Shown here: positions 11,572-20,226 of the stretch, one piece after another | Layout of the letters: the number at the start of each line of letters is the position of its first letter | How positions within the stretch are numbered: position 1 is the first letter of the stretch | Assembly: GCA_947372165.1 (NCBI GenBank) | Contig: CANBSP010000006.1 | Location: 36,063 to 100,062, forward strand | Direction of reading: 5' to 3' | Length of the DNA: 64,000 nucleotides | Source: Actinomycetota bacterium | Lineage (GTDB): Bacteria > Actinomycetota > Actinomycetes > Nanopelagicales > Nanopelagicaceae | Position numbers and translations under genes: made by a program | The notes under the pieces: model-generated | Databases searched by the model: none | What the model saw: only the letters and a program-made list of their open reading frames with translations | Told to the model about the DNA's origin: nothing

Positions 11572-12557
11572 TGTCACTAGGAATCCCGCAGCTCGATCCT
11601 GATCTGGAAGCCTCACTCACCGCCGATATGGCGCGGGTGGAGACACTGCTGCGCTCACATATTGAGGGTGAATACCCACTTGTTATTGAGACCTCGCGCC
11701 ATCTCGTTGAGGCCGGGGGAAAGCGGTTACGCCCACTCCTCACCCTCCTAGGCGCTCAATTTGGGGATCCCGCAGCGGGTGGCATTGTTGAGGCGGCAGT
11801 CGTCTGCGAACTCACCCATCTTGCGACGCTCTATCACGATGATGTGATGGATGAAGCGACCTTGCGTCGAGGTGTAGAGAGTGCGAATAATCGTTGGGGC
11901 AATACCGTAGCGATTTTGACCGGTGATTATCTCTTCGCCAAGGCCTCTCAACTCCTGGCCGACCTCGGGCCCGAGGCAGTACGACTTCAGGCAATAACCT
12001 TTGAACGACTTGTTATCGGCCAGATCACCGAGACCCAAGGGTCCACCGAAGGACTTTCTCAGATTGATCACTATCTTCAAGTCATCTCTGGAAAGACGAG
12101 TTCGCTGATTGCAACAAGTATTCGCTTTGGCGCAATGCTTTCTGGCGCCGATAACGCGACTACCGAACAACTCACCAAGTATGGCGAGTTAATCGGCACA
12201 CTCTTTCAACTCGCTGACGATGTCATTGATATCTCGAGTGAGAGCTCTGAATCGGGCAAGACCCCAGGGACTGATCTTCGCGAAGGTGTACCAACCCTCG
12301 TCACTCTCCACATACTGCACTCTGATGACCCTGCCGATGCGCAATTGCGGGCAATTCTCTCGGCGCCAATTACTGATGAAGAAGTGGTCGCCAAAACTCT
12401 AGCGACATTGCGCAACCATCGTGCTCTTGAGCAAGCTCGAGAGATTCTTCGCGACTATGCCGATCAGGCGCGCGCGATGATTAAAGATATTCCGACTGGC
12501 CCAGCAAAGGACGCGCTACTTAATTTGTGCGATGCGATCATCACTCGAAGCGCTTGA
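11571..12557 (+). CDS. Long-chain all-trans polyprenyl diphosphate synthase
   Basis: This 328-aa enzyme adds isopentenyl diphosphate units to an allylic primer to make a long prenyl chain. Both aspartate-rich motifs are present: LYHDDVMDEA (about residues 84-93) and QLADDVIDIS (about 216-225), with GGKRLRPLLTLLGAQ near the N-terminus. Small residues before the first Asp-rich motif fit a long-chain product such as heptaprenyl to nonaprenyl. Translational coupling to nuoN suggests that the product is the side chain of menaquinone, the electron acceptor of the complex I encoded upstream. The exact chain length cannot be read from sequence. The last 42 bases overlap the convergent rarD coding region. 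Confidence 0.92.
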   Translation: MSLGIPQLDPDLEASLTADMARVETLLRSHIEGEYPLVIETSRHLVEAGGKRLRPLLTLLGAQFGDPAAGGIVEAAVVCELTHLATLYHDDVMDEATLRRGVESANNRWGNTVAILTGDYLFAKASQLLADLGPEAVRLQAITFERLVIGQITETQGSTEGLSQIDHYLQVISGKTSSLIATSIRFGAMLSGADNATTEQLTKYGELIGTLFQLADDVIDISSESSESGKTPGTDLREGVPTLVTLHILHSDDPADAQLRAILSAPITDEEVVAKTLATLRNHRALEQAREILRDYADQARAMIKDIPTGPAKDALLNLCDAIITRSA

Positions 12558-13418
12558 TTTAACGAGGTCCAAACCAAGGGCAAATAATGCGCCCCAAATA
12601 ATAAAGAAGCCAATCCAACTTCCAAGTGACATCTTTTCGTGGCGAAGAGATACGCCAATGATGAATTGAAGAGTTGGAGTGATGTATTGAAGAAGGCCAA
12701 TAATCGTGAAGGGCAGGCGATTTCCTGATCCATTAAAGAGTAAGAGCGGGATGGCTGTGACAACGCCTGCGCTCATCAAGAGGATTGTTAATCCAGCGCT
12801 ATGGCCGAAGTGGGAGGTACCTTGCTTGGTTAAGAAGAGCAGGTAGCCAGCATAAAAAGGGAGCGAGAGTAAGGTTTCGATCGTGAGACCTTGAAGTGCG
12901 GGGATTCCAAGCTGCTTCTTGATAACGCCATAACTACCCCACGAGAGAGCCAGTGTCAGTGCAATCCAAGGTGGTCGACCATAATCGATCGTCAGGACAA
13001 TGACTCCAACTGCGGCAATCCCAACCGAGACCCACTGCAACCAGCGCATTCGCTCCTTAAGCAGGAGGACTCCAAAGGCGATGATGATCAGTGGGTTGAT
13101 GTAATAACCGAGTGCGCATTCGACAACATGACCGTGATTAACTCCCCAGATATAAACAATCCAGTTGATAGAGATCAAGATCGATGTAGCGACTAACTTC
13201 AAGGTGACCGTCCATCGCTTCATGAGATGGAACGTCGACCTTAACTGCTGCGATGCTGTGAGTGCAATGAGGCAGAAGAGCAGCGTCCAGGCCGATCGAT
13301 GGGCAACGATCTCAATCGAACCTGATGGTTCAAGGAGTGGCCAATAGAGTGGGAAGAGCCCCCAGATTGTGTAGGCGCTAATACCAAAGATGAGACCGAG
13401 TTTGTAACTCTTCATCAA
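12516..13418 (-). CDS. rarD: RarD-like EamA/DMT-family permease
   Basis: This 300-aa protein has ten predicted membrane helices, the usual two five-helix repeats of the drug/metabolite transporter superfamily. The opening YKLGLIFGISAYTIWGLFPLYW and the motifs LEPSGSIEIVAHRS and WIVYIWGVNHGHVVECALGYYINPL are diagnostic of the RarD subgroup (the chloramphenicol-sensitive protein annotation). Its natural substrate is unknown. It probably forms a minus-strand unit with the YajQ-family gene, which ends six bases upstream. Its last 14 codons are antisense to the end of the polyprenyl synthase gene. Confidence 0.92.
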   Translation of the reverse strand: MMKSYKLGLIFGISAYTIWGLFPLYWPLLEPSGSIEIVAHRSAWTLLFCLIALTASQQLRSTFHLMKRWTVTLKLVATSILISINWIVYIWGVNHGHVVECALGYYINPLIIIAFGVLLLKERMRWLQWVSVGIAAVGVIVLTIDYGRPPWIALTLALSWGSYGVIKKQLGIPALQGLTIETLLSLPFYAGYLLFLTKQGTSHFGHSAGLTILLMSAGVVTAIPLLLFNGSGNRLPFTIIGLLQYITPTLQFIIGVSLRHEKMSLGSWIGFFIIWGALFALGLDLVKSSASSDDRIAQIK

Positions 13419-13424
13419 TGCTGG

Positions 13425-13916
13425 TTAGCGATAATTCGTAAATTGAACTGCGAACTCCCATGGGTGATCTTTCACCATCGCGATGGCAACCTGAAGATCA
13501 TCACGGCTCTTACTCGTCACGCGGAGTTCGTCACCTTGGATCTGCGTCTTGAGTGACTTTGGACCTTCATCACGGAGCAACTTTGCAATTTTCTTCGCGT
13601 TCTCGGTGGAGATTCCTTCTTTGAGTGTGCAGGCAATCTTGTAGATCTTGCCACTCAGTTGTGGAGTGCCGGCATCGAGGTGCTTGAGTGAAACTCCACG
13701 CTTTACCAATTTATCTTTCAGGACTTCAAGAGCGGCCTTCGCCTTCTCTTCAGTATCGGCTTCGATATTGATTTTGCCAGTGCTCTTCTCAAGCTTGGTG
13801 CCAGTATTTTTGAAGTCGAAGCGAGTATCGATCTCGCGTTCTGCCTGATTGAAGGCGTTATCGACCTCCATCTCATCGATCTTGGAGACGATATCAAAGC
13901 TGGAATCTGAGGCCAT
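13425..13916 (-). CDS. YajQ-family cyclic di-GMP/nucleotide-binding protein
   Basis: This 163-aa cytoplasmic protein matches the YajQ (UPF0234) family along its whole length: [20 protein letters not shown] at the N-terminus, then the [10 protein letters not shown] segment, and [17 protein letters not shown] near the end. Members have two ferredoxin-like subdomains; some bind cyclic di-GMP and others have been linked to nucleotide or RNA binding. Function in actinobacteria is not settled. The start codon is preceded at exactly six bases by a TAAAGT hexamer and no Shine-Dalgarno sequence, consistent with a leaderless transcript that also carries rarD. Confidence 0.93.
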   Translation of the reverse strand: MASDSSFDIVSKIDEMEVDNAFNQAEREIDTRFDFKNTGTKLEKSTGKINIEADTEEKAKAALEVLKDKLVKRGVSLKHLDAGTPQLSGKIYKIACTLKEGISTENAKKIAKLLRDEGPKSLKTQIQGDELRVTSKSRDDLQVAIAMVKDHPWEFAVQFTNYR

Positions 13917-13922
13917 GTCGCT

Positions 13923-13928
13923 ACTTTA
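13923..13928 (-). promoter_or_regulatory. Candidate -10 box of a leaderless promoter (YajQ-family gene)
   Basis: Read on the minus strand this is TAAAGT, followed by six bases (agcgac) and the ATG of the YajQ-family gene. There is no Shine-Dalgarno sequence in between, so transcription probably starts at the A of the start codon. Confidence 0.5.
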
Positions 13929-13958
13929 TCTCGCTCTTAATCTCACTCGGTGCCAGGC

Positions 13959-14921
13959 TCAGAGTTGCTTCAAGAGCTCTTGAACTCGTTCTGCCGATGG
14001 ATAGGAAGATTGAGTGCCAAGTCGAGTAACGCTATCTGTGGCGCAGAGGCAGCCAAGGCGGATCGCCGCTTCATCGGAGAGCCCCAGGGCGAGGCCAACG
14101 GCGAAGGAGCCAACCAAAGCATCGCCAGCCCCAGTCGTATCCAGAGCCTTTACCTTTGGCGCCGAAACGCGAACAACTCGGCCATCTAAGGTCGTAAAGG
14201 CAGCCCCAGCCTCACCAAGGGTGACGGCAAAACGGGTAGAGAGACGGCTAGCGAGTTCAAGGATGATCTCATCGCTCGTTGGAGCCAGCCCTTCTGGGTG
14301 CATTGCGGCAAATTCGCTCTCATTAGGCATCACCCAATCGCTGACTGCAAGAAGATCTGCAGTGATCGGGGAGTAAGGAGCGGGGTTGAGGATAGTTGGG
14401 ATGCCCTTTGCCCTGGCGGCTCGAAAAGCGGCAGCGGTGACGTTCTGAGGGATCTCCAACTGGCCAACAACGACCGAGATATTGCCCAAACCCTCAATGG
14501 CAGATTGAGACTGCTCCTCTGTCATCAGATTATTTGCACCCGGCACGATCAAGATGCGATTCGTTCCATCCGGTTCTACCCAGATCGGTGCGACGCCACT
14601 TGCGCCAGGAGCTCGGCGAACAAAATCTGTATTAATCCCTTGAGATTCGAAATTCTTGAGAGTACTGTCGCCAAAGAGATCATCGCCCAAGGTATTTACC
14701 ATGGCAACTTTTATGCCAAACCTTCTTGCCATGCTCGCTTGGTTCGCACCTTTGCCACCGAAGCCAATGACAAAACTATCTGCTAGCAGTGTCTGCCCGC
14801 GATCTGGAATTTTTTTGGCATAGGTCACCATGTCAGTCATCGTGCTACCGACTACGACAATCTGCGGTTCTTTACCCTGGCTTTCCTGGCTTTCCTGGCT
14901 TTCCTGGCTTTCCTGGCTCAT
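13959..14921 (-). CDS. rbsK: Ribokinase (PfkB family)
   Basis: This 320-aa sugar kinase of the ribokinase/PfkB family phosphorylates ribose to ribose 5-phosphate. Visible motifs are GSTMTDMV near the N-terminus, the GGKGANQASMARR substrate-binding segment, and the C-terminal ATP/anion-hole signature DTTGAGDALVGSFAVG with the catalytic Asp. The N-terminus carries an unusual (SQE)n repeat encoded by perfect 9-bp tandem units, and no later start codon would spare the conserved core. It lies divergent from a nucleoside import/degradation operon whose nucleoside hydrolase would release free ribose, giving it a clear metabolic partner. Specificity for ribose rather than another sugar is inferred from family and context. 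Confidence 0.88.
   Translation of the reverse strand: MSQESQESQESQESQGKEPQIVVVGSTMTDMVTYAKKIPDRGQTLLADSFVIGFGGKGANQASMARRFGIKVAMVNTLGDDLFGDSTLKNFESQGINTDFVRRAPGASGVAPIWVEPDGTNRILIVPGANNLMTEEQSQSAIEGLGNISVVVGQLEIPQNVTAAAFRAARAKGIPTILNPAPYSPITADLLAVSDWVMPNESEFAAMHPEGLAPTSDEIILELASRLSTRFAVTLGEAGAAFTTLDGRVVRVSAPKVKALDTTGAGDALVGSFAVGLALGLSDEAAIRLGCLCATDSVTRLGTQSSYPSAERVQELLKQL
14881..14916. repeat. Four perfect 9-bp tandem repeats inside the ribokinase gene
   Basis: The unit CTTTCCTGG occurs four times head to tail on the plus strand, with partial copies on both sides. On the coding (minus) strand it encodes repeated Ser-Gln-Glu just after the start Met. Because the unit is a multiple of three, copy-number change would lengthen or shorten the tail without a frameshift. 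Confidence 0.95.
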
Positions 14922-14944
14922 CTGGCCCCAATTCCCTTAACACA

Positions 14945-14972
14945 TCACTTAACTCACTTAACAATATTGTTA
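14945..14972. promoter_or_regulatory. Palindrome TAACAATATTGTTA with adjoining 9-bp direct repeat
   Basis: Within the 213-bp gap between rbsK and the BMP-protein gene there are two adjacent copies of TCACTTAAC (14945-14953 and 14954-14962). The second runs into a perfect 14-bp palindrome, TAACAATATTGTTA (14959-14972). The position between two divergent genes of one pathway suggests an operator, perhaps for a LacI- or GntR-type regulator encoded elsewhere. No regulator gene lies next to it, so this is inference from symmetry and location. Confidence 0.4.
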
Positions 14973-15134
14973 CTAATTACCTAGAGGAATGACTAGACAT
15001 GAATCTACTCCTGGCTTAGGCTCGGTGCAATCGATCTGCCTAAACCCACCCTGGTAGAAGTGGACGGTATTCACGAACTTTCCATGCATATGGAGACATT
15101 GAGTGATCCCTCTTAACATAAGGAGAAAGACCTA

Positions 15135-16202
15135 ATGCAGAAGAAGACTCTAGGAAGAGCGTTAGCTGGCGCAGTTGCTGCAGGCCTCGCACTTTCTGTT
15201 GTATCACTAACTGGAACAGCTGCTTCAGCTGCACCAAAGAAGATGATTGGTATCGCCTTCGATCTTGGTGGAAAAGAGCAACCTGGTTTTAACCAGCTCG
15301 CATACATTGGTTACAAGACGTTCGCGAAGACCAACCCAGGCTGGACCGAAAAGGATCTCCAGGGTAATGGCGGAGATACAGATGCTTCACGCGCACAGCG
15401 CCTCAAGCTTCTCATCAGCGCTGGTTGCAACCCAATCGTTGTTGTTGGCTACTCATATGAGAACGCTCTCAAGACAGTTGCAGCAGCAAATCCAAAGATC
15501 AAATTCTCAATCGTCGATGACAATATCGATGGCGCAGCAAACGTTGAGGGTCTCCTCTTCCACGCTGAAGAAGGTTCATACCTCGTCGGCATGGCAGCAG
15601 CACTCACAACAAAGACAAATAGCGTCGGCTTCATTGGTGGCGTAAATATTCCTTTGATCCAGGCTTTCGAAGCAGGATTCAAGGCTGGCGTTTACAAGGT
15701 CAATCCAAAGATCAAGTACCAGTCAACCTACGCATCTAACCCACCTGATTTCAGCGGATTCAATGCTCCTGATAAGGGACATGAAGCAGCTCTTGGTATG
15801 TACCAGAACGGTGCAGACGTTGTTTACTCAGCAGCTGGTTCAACCGGTCAGGGTGCACACAAGGCAGCCTTTGAACTCGGTAAGGGTCACTGGTCAATCG
15901 GTGTAGATGCTGATGAAGCTCTTTATGCGTCAAACGCTAAGTACAAGTCTGCAATCTTGACTTCTGCACTGAAGAACGTTGACGTCGGTGTCGCTTCATT
16001 CTTGAGCGATGTCGTTGGCAACACCTTCAAGCCTGGTGCTCACTTCTTTGATGCATCTAATGGTGGAGTTGGTTTCACAACTACAGGAAACTACCTCTCA
16101 AAGGCAACTGTTGCGAAGTTGAATGCTATTAAGTACTCACTCGCTTCAGGTGCAATCGTTGTACCAACAGATCCAACAAAGGTAACCCTTCCACAGGGTT
16201 AA
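15135..16202 (+). CDS. BMP/PnrA-like nucleoside-binding protein of an ABC importer
   Basis: This 355-aa protein is the extracytoplasmic substrate-binding component of a nucleoside ABC importer (Bmp/PnrA family). After a Lys-rich start and hydrophobic core, residues near 33-35 (ASA, before APKK) look like a signal peptidase I site. The mature part shows family segments such as IGIAFDLGGKEQPGFNQLA, VVVGYSYENAL, GVNIPLIQAFEAGFKAG and ADVVYSAAGSTGQGAHKAA. Unlike most Gram-positive binding proteins it has no lipobox cysteine; the first Cys is about residue 98. An AGGAG lies nine bases before the ATG. It is followed by a strong hairpin and then the ATPase and permease genes of the same importer. 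The ligand is probably a purine or pyrimidine nucleoside. Confidence 0.9.
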   Translation: MQKKTLGRALAGAVAAGLALSVVSLTGTAASAAPKKMIGIAFDLGGKEQPGFNQLAYIGYKTFAKTNPGWTEKDLQGNGGDTDASRAQRLKLLISAGCNPIVVVGYSYENALKTVAAANPKIKFSIVDDNIDGAANVEGLLFHAEEGSYLVGMAAALTTKTNSVGFIGGVNIPLIQAFEAGFKAGVYKVNPKIKYQSTYASNPPDFSGFNAPDKGHEAALGMYQNGADVVYSAAGSTGQGAHKAAFELGKGHWSIGVDADEALYASNAKYKSAILTSALKNVDVGVASFLSDVVGNTFKPGAHFFDASNGGVGFTTTGNYLSKATVAKLNAIKYSLASGAIVVPTDPTKVTLPQG

Positions 16203-16254
16203 TTCGTTGATCTCGTTATAAGTAGAAATAAGTAAGAAGTAATAGAAGTAAAAG

Positions 16255-16290
16255 GTGGTGGTCTTTGGGAAACCAGAGGCCACCACACTT
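16255..16290 (+). terminator. Hairpin terminator or attenuator between binding-protein and ABC genes
   Basis: A 14-bp stem (16255-16268 with 16273-16286, two G-U pairs) closes a GAAA tetraloop and is followed by CTTCGTTTT. It sits 52 bases after the BMP gene and 73 bases before the ATPase gene. It probably stabilises the abundant binding-protein message and lets part of the transcription continue into the importer genes, an arrangement common for ABC binding proteins. Confidence 0.8.
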
Positions 16291-16358
16291 CGTTTTAACT
16301 TTATCTAATTTTATTTAACGTAAAATATGCTTACTTTCAACGATGAAAGGGTCTTACC

Positions 16359-17873
16359 TTGTCACTCGCAATTGAATTAAAGGGTATTGAGAAGAATTAC
16401 CCAGGTGTGGTCGCCAATCACGATGTAGATATCACCATCGAAAAGGGCAATATCCACGCAATCATCGGTGAAAATGGTGCGGGCAAATCCACATTGATGA
16501 AGATCCTCTACGGCATGGTGAAGCCAGATGCTGGCACCATCTCTATCTTCGAATCACCCGTCACAATCAAATCTCCTCAAGATGCCATTGGCCTTGGGAT
16601 CGGAATGGTTCACCAACACTTTATGTTGGCAGATAACGCCACAGTCCTAGAGAACATCGTCCTAGGAAGTGAACCAATGAAGGCAAAGGTCGTTGTGGAC
16701 TATGCCAAAGCCCGTGAGAATCTCCAGAATATTATTAAGACCTACGGCCTCGACATTAACCCTGATGACTTAGTGGCTGATCTTGGTGTTGGCATGCGGC
16801 AACGCGTTGAGATCGCAAAGGTTCTCTTTCGCGGTGCAAAGATTTTGATTCTCGATGAACCAACTGCAGTTCTGGTCCCGCAAGAAGTGGATGAACTCTT
16901 TAAAAACCTCAAGGTCTTGACTGCCAATGGCCTGACCATCATCTTCATCTCCCACAAACTCGATGAGGTCATGGCTATTGCAAATAGCATTTCGGTAATG
17001 CGTCGCGGTACTACTGTGGCAGAGCTTGTTCCAAGTAAGACGAATAAGAAAGAACTTGCTGAATATATGATTGGTGGCGAGCTCCCATCGCCACGGCCTG
17101 CAACAACGAAGCCTCGTGACGAGAAAGTTCTTGTTGTTGAAAATGCCAGCATTAATGATCGAACTGGCCGCGAAGTCCTCCACAGCGTTAACCTGGAGAT
17201 TCATGCTGGCGAGATCTTGGGGCTAGCTGGTGTTGAAGGAAATGGTCAGGACGAGCTCATTGAGATGATCATGGGATTGGTGAAGCCAGATTCAGGATCA
17301 GTGACGACCGTCGGACTTGATACTCGAGAGAGTTCCCTTCGAGAGATTCGAGATCATGGCGTGGGTTATATCCCTCAAGATCGTCAACGTGATGGTCTGC
17401 TGATGGCAGCGCCATTATGGGAGAACCGGATCTTGGGCCACCAAGAGACGAAGCCGATGTCTAATGGCCTCTGGATTGATAAGGGTGCAGCGAAGAAGGA
17501 TTCACAACGCATCATTGAAGAGTTCGATGTTCGTACGCCAAGTAATAGCGTCTCAGCTAACGCCCTCTCTGGTGGAAATCAACAGAAATTTATCGTGGGA
17601 CGTGAGATGGCAGGGGATCCAAAGATGTTGATCGCCGCTCAGCCAACACGTGGCGTCGATGTAGGTGCTCAGGCAATTATTTGGGATCACCTCATTGAGG
17701 CAAGACTTAATGGAACCGGAGTTCTCTTGGTTTCTGCTGATCTTGATGAACTCTTCAAGCTCTCCGATCGAATCGCAGTCATCTTCCGCGGCACGATCGT
17801 TGATTACTTAGATCCACGAACTACCACGCCTGAAAAGCTGGGCTTGGCAATGACAGGAGAGAAGATCGCATGA
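16359..17873 (+). CDS. Nucleoside ABC importer, double ATP-binding protein
   Basis: This 504-aa ATPase contains two fused nucleotide-binding domains, as in sugar and BMP-type nucleoside importers. The first half has Walker A GENGAGKSTLMK (about residues 37-48), a signature-like LGVGMRQRVEI and Walker B ILILDEPTAVL. The second half has the degenerate Walker A-like GVEGNGQDELIE, signature ALSGGNQQKFIVGRE and the weak Walker B KMLIAAQPTRGVD, the normal asymmetry for this family. The start is a TTG at 16359, with AAAGGG about eight bases upstream. It heads a run of nine genes with gaps of at most 12 bases and overlaps the first permease gene by four bases. Confidence 0.94.
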   Translation: MSLAIELKGIEKNYPGVVANHDVDITIEKGNIHAIIGENGAGKSTLMKILYGMVKPDAGTISIFESPVTIKSPQDAIGLGIGMVHQHFMLADNATVLENIVLGSEPMKAKVVVDYAKARENLQNIIKTYGLDINPDDLVADLGVGMRQRVEIAKVLFRGAKILILDEPTAVLVPQEVDELFKNLKVLTANGLTIIFISHKLDEVMAIANSISVMRRGTTVAELVPSKTNKKELAEYMIGGELPSPRPATTKPRDEKVLVVENASINDRTGREVLHSVNLEIHAGEILGLAGVEGNGQDELIEMIMGLVKPDSGSVTTVGLDTRESSLREIRDHGVGYIPQDRQRDGLLMAAPLWENRILGHQETKPMSNGLWIDKGAAKKDSQRIIEEFDVRTPSNSVSANALSGGNQQKFIVGREMAGDPKMLIAAQPTRGVDVGAQAIIWDHLIEARLNGTGVLLVSADLDELFKLSDRIAVIFRGTIVDYLDPRTTTPEKLGLAMTGEKIA

Positions 17874-18973
17874 AGAAGCTCAATAAACTCTTCTGGGCAC
17901 TCGCTGCACCAGTAGCTGCAATTATCTTTACTCTGATCTTTGTCTCCATCATCTTGCTCTTCAAAGGAGCCAACCCGCTCTCCACTTTCCAGTTGATCGC
18001 AAGTTATGGAAGTCAAACAGACAATATTGTCGCCGAACTCAATCAGACTGTTGCCTATTACCTAGCAGGTGTTGCAGCGGCAATTGGTTTCCGAATGCTC
18101 CTTTTCAACATTGGTATCGATGGTCAATATCGGTTAGCGATCTTTTTCGCAGCGGTAGTTGGCGGAGCAACTAATCTTCCGCCCTTCCTCGAAGTCCCGC
18201 TCATTGTTATCACTGGTATGGTCGTTGGCGCGCTATGGGCATCGATCGCTGGTTACCTCAAAGTGAAGCGCAATATCTCCGAAGTTATCTCGAACATCAT
18301 GCTCAATACCATCGCCTCCGGCTTGATCATCTACCTCCTCCAACCAAGTCGACTCGGTTTAAAGGGGAAGAGTTCAGATAACTTGGCAACGCCAATGATT
18401 CCAAAATCCGGGTGGATGCCGACCTTCCATATCTTCGGTGGCCAGCTCTATAGCTTTGGTCTCGTTGCTATTGCGGTAGGCGTTCTCTACTGGATCGTTC
18501 TCAATAAGAGCGTCTTCGGTTTTAACCTACGTGCGACCGGAATGTCATTTAGAGCAGCCCGCGCCAGTGGTGTGAATGCACCGCGGATGGTCTTCATCAC
18601 GATGGCGATCTCTGGTGGAATCGCTGGACTTACTGGCATGGGTGAGCTCTTAAGTAATACTCACACCTACAGCCTCGCATTTCCAACCGGTTATGCGCTC
18701 ACTGGCTTGGCGCTTGCTCTTTTAGGGCGAAGTAATCCCATCGGTATCGCAATCGCTGCTTTCTTCTGGTCATTCCTCGAGCAGGCTGCGCCTGCCTTAG
18801 ATCTTAACGGCGTGCCTAAAGAGATCGTCATGATGATGCAAGGAACTATCATCTTGGCAACAGTGACTGCTTATGAAATTGTTAAGCGAATTACACGTCG
18901 TCAACAGCAACGCCTGGTTGGAGCCTCCGAAGCCCCACGGGTCGAAGCTGCTGAGAAGGGAGATAAGAAATGA
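17870..18973 (+). CDS. Nucleoside ABC importer permease 1
   Basis: This 367-aa membrane protein belongs to the BPD_transp_2 family and resembles the YufP/NupP permease of nucleoside importers. It has about eight to ten helices and the conserved segments AAAIGFRMLLFNIGIDGQY and NISEVISNIMLN, followed by GMSFRAARASGVN, the coupling-helix EAA-like region that docks on the ATPase. The C-terminal tail is charged. It overlaps the ATPase gene at its start and the second permease gene at its end by four bases each. Confidence 0.93.
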   Translation: MKKLNKLFWALAAPVAAIIFTLIFVSIILLFKGANPLSTFQLIASYGSQTDNIVAELNQTVAYYLAGVAAAIGFRMLLFNIGIDGQYRLAIFFAAVVGGATNLPPFLEVPLIVITGMVVGALWASIAGYLKVKRNISEVISNIMLNTIASGLIIYLLQPSRLGLKGKSSDNLATPMIPKSGWMPTFHIFGGQLYSFGLVAIAVGVLYWIVLNKSVFGFNLRATGMSFRAARASGVNAPRMVFITMAISGGIAGLTGMGELLSNTHTYSLAFPTGYALTGLALALLGRSNPIGIAIAAFFWSFLEQAAPALDLNGVPKEIVMMMQGTIILATVTAYEIVKRITRRQQQRLVGASEAPRVEAAEKGDKK

Positions 18974-20223
18974 GTAACTCCCAAGCAGGCACAAAATCGA
19001 TCGGTAATCGCCTTTGGAAGATCATCACATCGCCATCGCGGATGATGCTGACAGTTGGTGCCGTCGTCATCTTGGTCTCAGTTATACGCCAATTCACTGG
19101 TATTGATGACATAACATCCCCAGGTGCTACCGGTGCAACTATTCGATTTACGATTCCAATCTTGATGGCAGGACTTGGTGGCCTCTGGGCCGAACGTTCT
19201 GGTGTTATCAATATTGGACTTGAAGGAATGATGATTCTCGGCACCTGGTTTGGTGCCTGGTTCGGTTTCCTTTATGGGCCATGGGTTGGAATTCTTGCTG
19301 GTGCCATTGGTGGTGCAATTGCCGGCCTACTCCACGCAGTCCTCACAGTCCGCGTAGGTATCGATCAAGCGGTCTCTGGTCTTGCCATTAACCTGCTCGG
19401 GGCCGGAACAGCGCGCTTCCTCTCAGGCGTCTTCTTTATCGGCAAAGGCGGAGATGTAAATATCTCACCTCAAGTGAACTCGACTGGTTCATTTACCGTC
19501 CCAGGTTTGAGCCCATTCCTCACAACGATCGCTCACAAACATATTCTGGTTATCTCAGATATCGCCGGTGTCTTTGCGGGATTTGTCACCAAGATCAACT
19601 GGGCCTCACTTGTCATGTTCTTGGCCTTGCCGCTAACAGCGTGGATTCTTTGGAAGACTCGATTCGGTCTTCGGATGCGCTTCTGTGGTGAGAACCCGGT
19701 CGCGGCTGAATCGTTAGGTGTTAACGTTTATCGCACCCGCTTCATCGCCTTGGCAGTCTCTGGCGGTTTAGCTGGTCTCGGCGGCGCATATATCTCGATC
19801 GTCTCTACCGGAAATTACCTCGAAGGCCAGACCGCCGGTCGCGGTTATATTGGTCTTGCTGCAGTGATCTTCGGCAACTGGACCCCTGCCGGTGTTCTTG
19901 GTGGATCCGTTCTCTTTGGACTTACCGATGCGCTCCGCGTGCGCCAATCAACATCAGTGCACGCCCTCCTTCTTATCGTGATCTCACTTGCCGCTGCATA
20001 TGGCTTAACCAAGCTTCGTAAGAAGGATTGGAAGGGCTTCATCATCAATATGGCTATTGCAGGTCTCGTACTTGCCTATTACATGGTGAATAAAGTTGTT
20101 CCAGATGAGTTTGTGACCTTCTTCCCTAATCTGACGACGATTCTGGTACTCGCATTTCTATCGCAACGATTGCGGCCACCTGCCATGGCAGGTGCTCCGT
20201 ACCGAAAAGGAGAGGAAGGATAA
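18970..20223 (+). CDS. Nucleoside ABC importer permease 2
   Basis: This 417-aa membrane protein is the YufQ/NupQ-like partner permease. Recognisable parts are GGLWAERSGVINIGLEGMMI, the periplasmic-loop region and RMRFCGENPVAAESLGVNVYRTRF, the coupling-helix motif. GQTAGRGYIGLAAVIFGNW is also characteristic of this subfamily. Two additional hydrophobic segments extend the C-terminus beyond the core. It is followed after three bases by the Qng1-like gene, preceded by AGGAAGG. Confidence 0.93.
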   Translation: MSNSQAGTKSIGNRLWKIITSPSRMMLTVGAVVILVSVIRQFTGIDDITSPGATGATIRFTIPILMAGLGGLWAERSGVINIGLEGMMILGTWFGAWFGFLYGPWVGILAGAIGGAIAGLLHAVLTVRVGIDQAVSGLAINLLGAGTARFLSGVFFIGKGGDVNISPQVNSTGSFTVPGLSPFLTTIAHKHILVISDIAGVFAGFVTKINWASLVMFLALPLTAWILWKTRFGLRMRFCGENPVAAESLGVNVYRTRFIALAVSGGLAGLGGAYISIVSTGNYLEGQTAGRGYIGLAAVIFGNWTPAGVLGGSVLFGLTDALRVRQSTSVHALLLIVISLAAAYGLTKLRKKDWKGFIINMAIAGLVLAYYMVNKVVPDEFVTFFPNLTTILVLAFLSQRLRPPAMAGAPYRKGEEG

Positions 20224-20226
20224 CCA

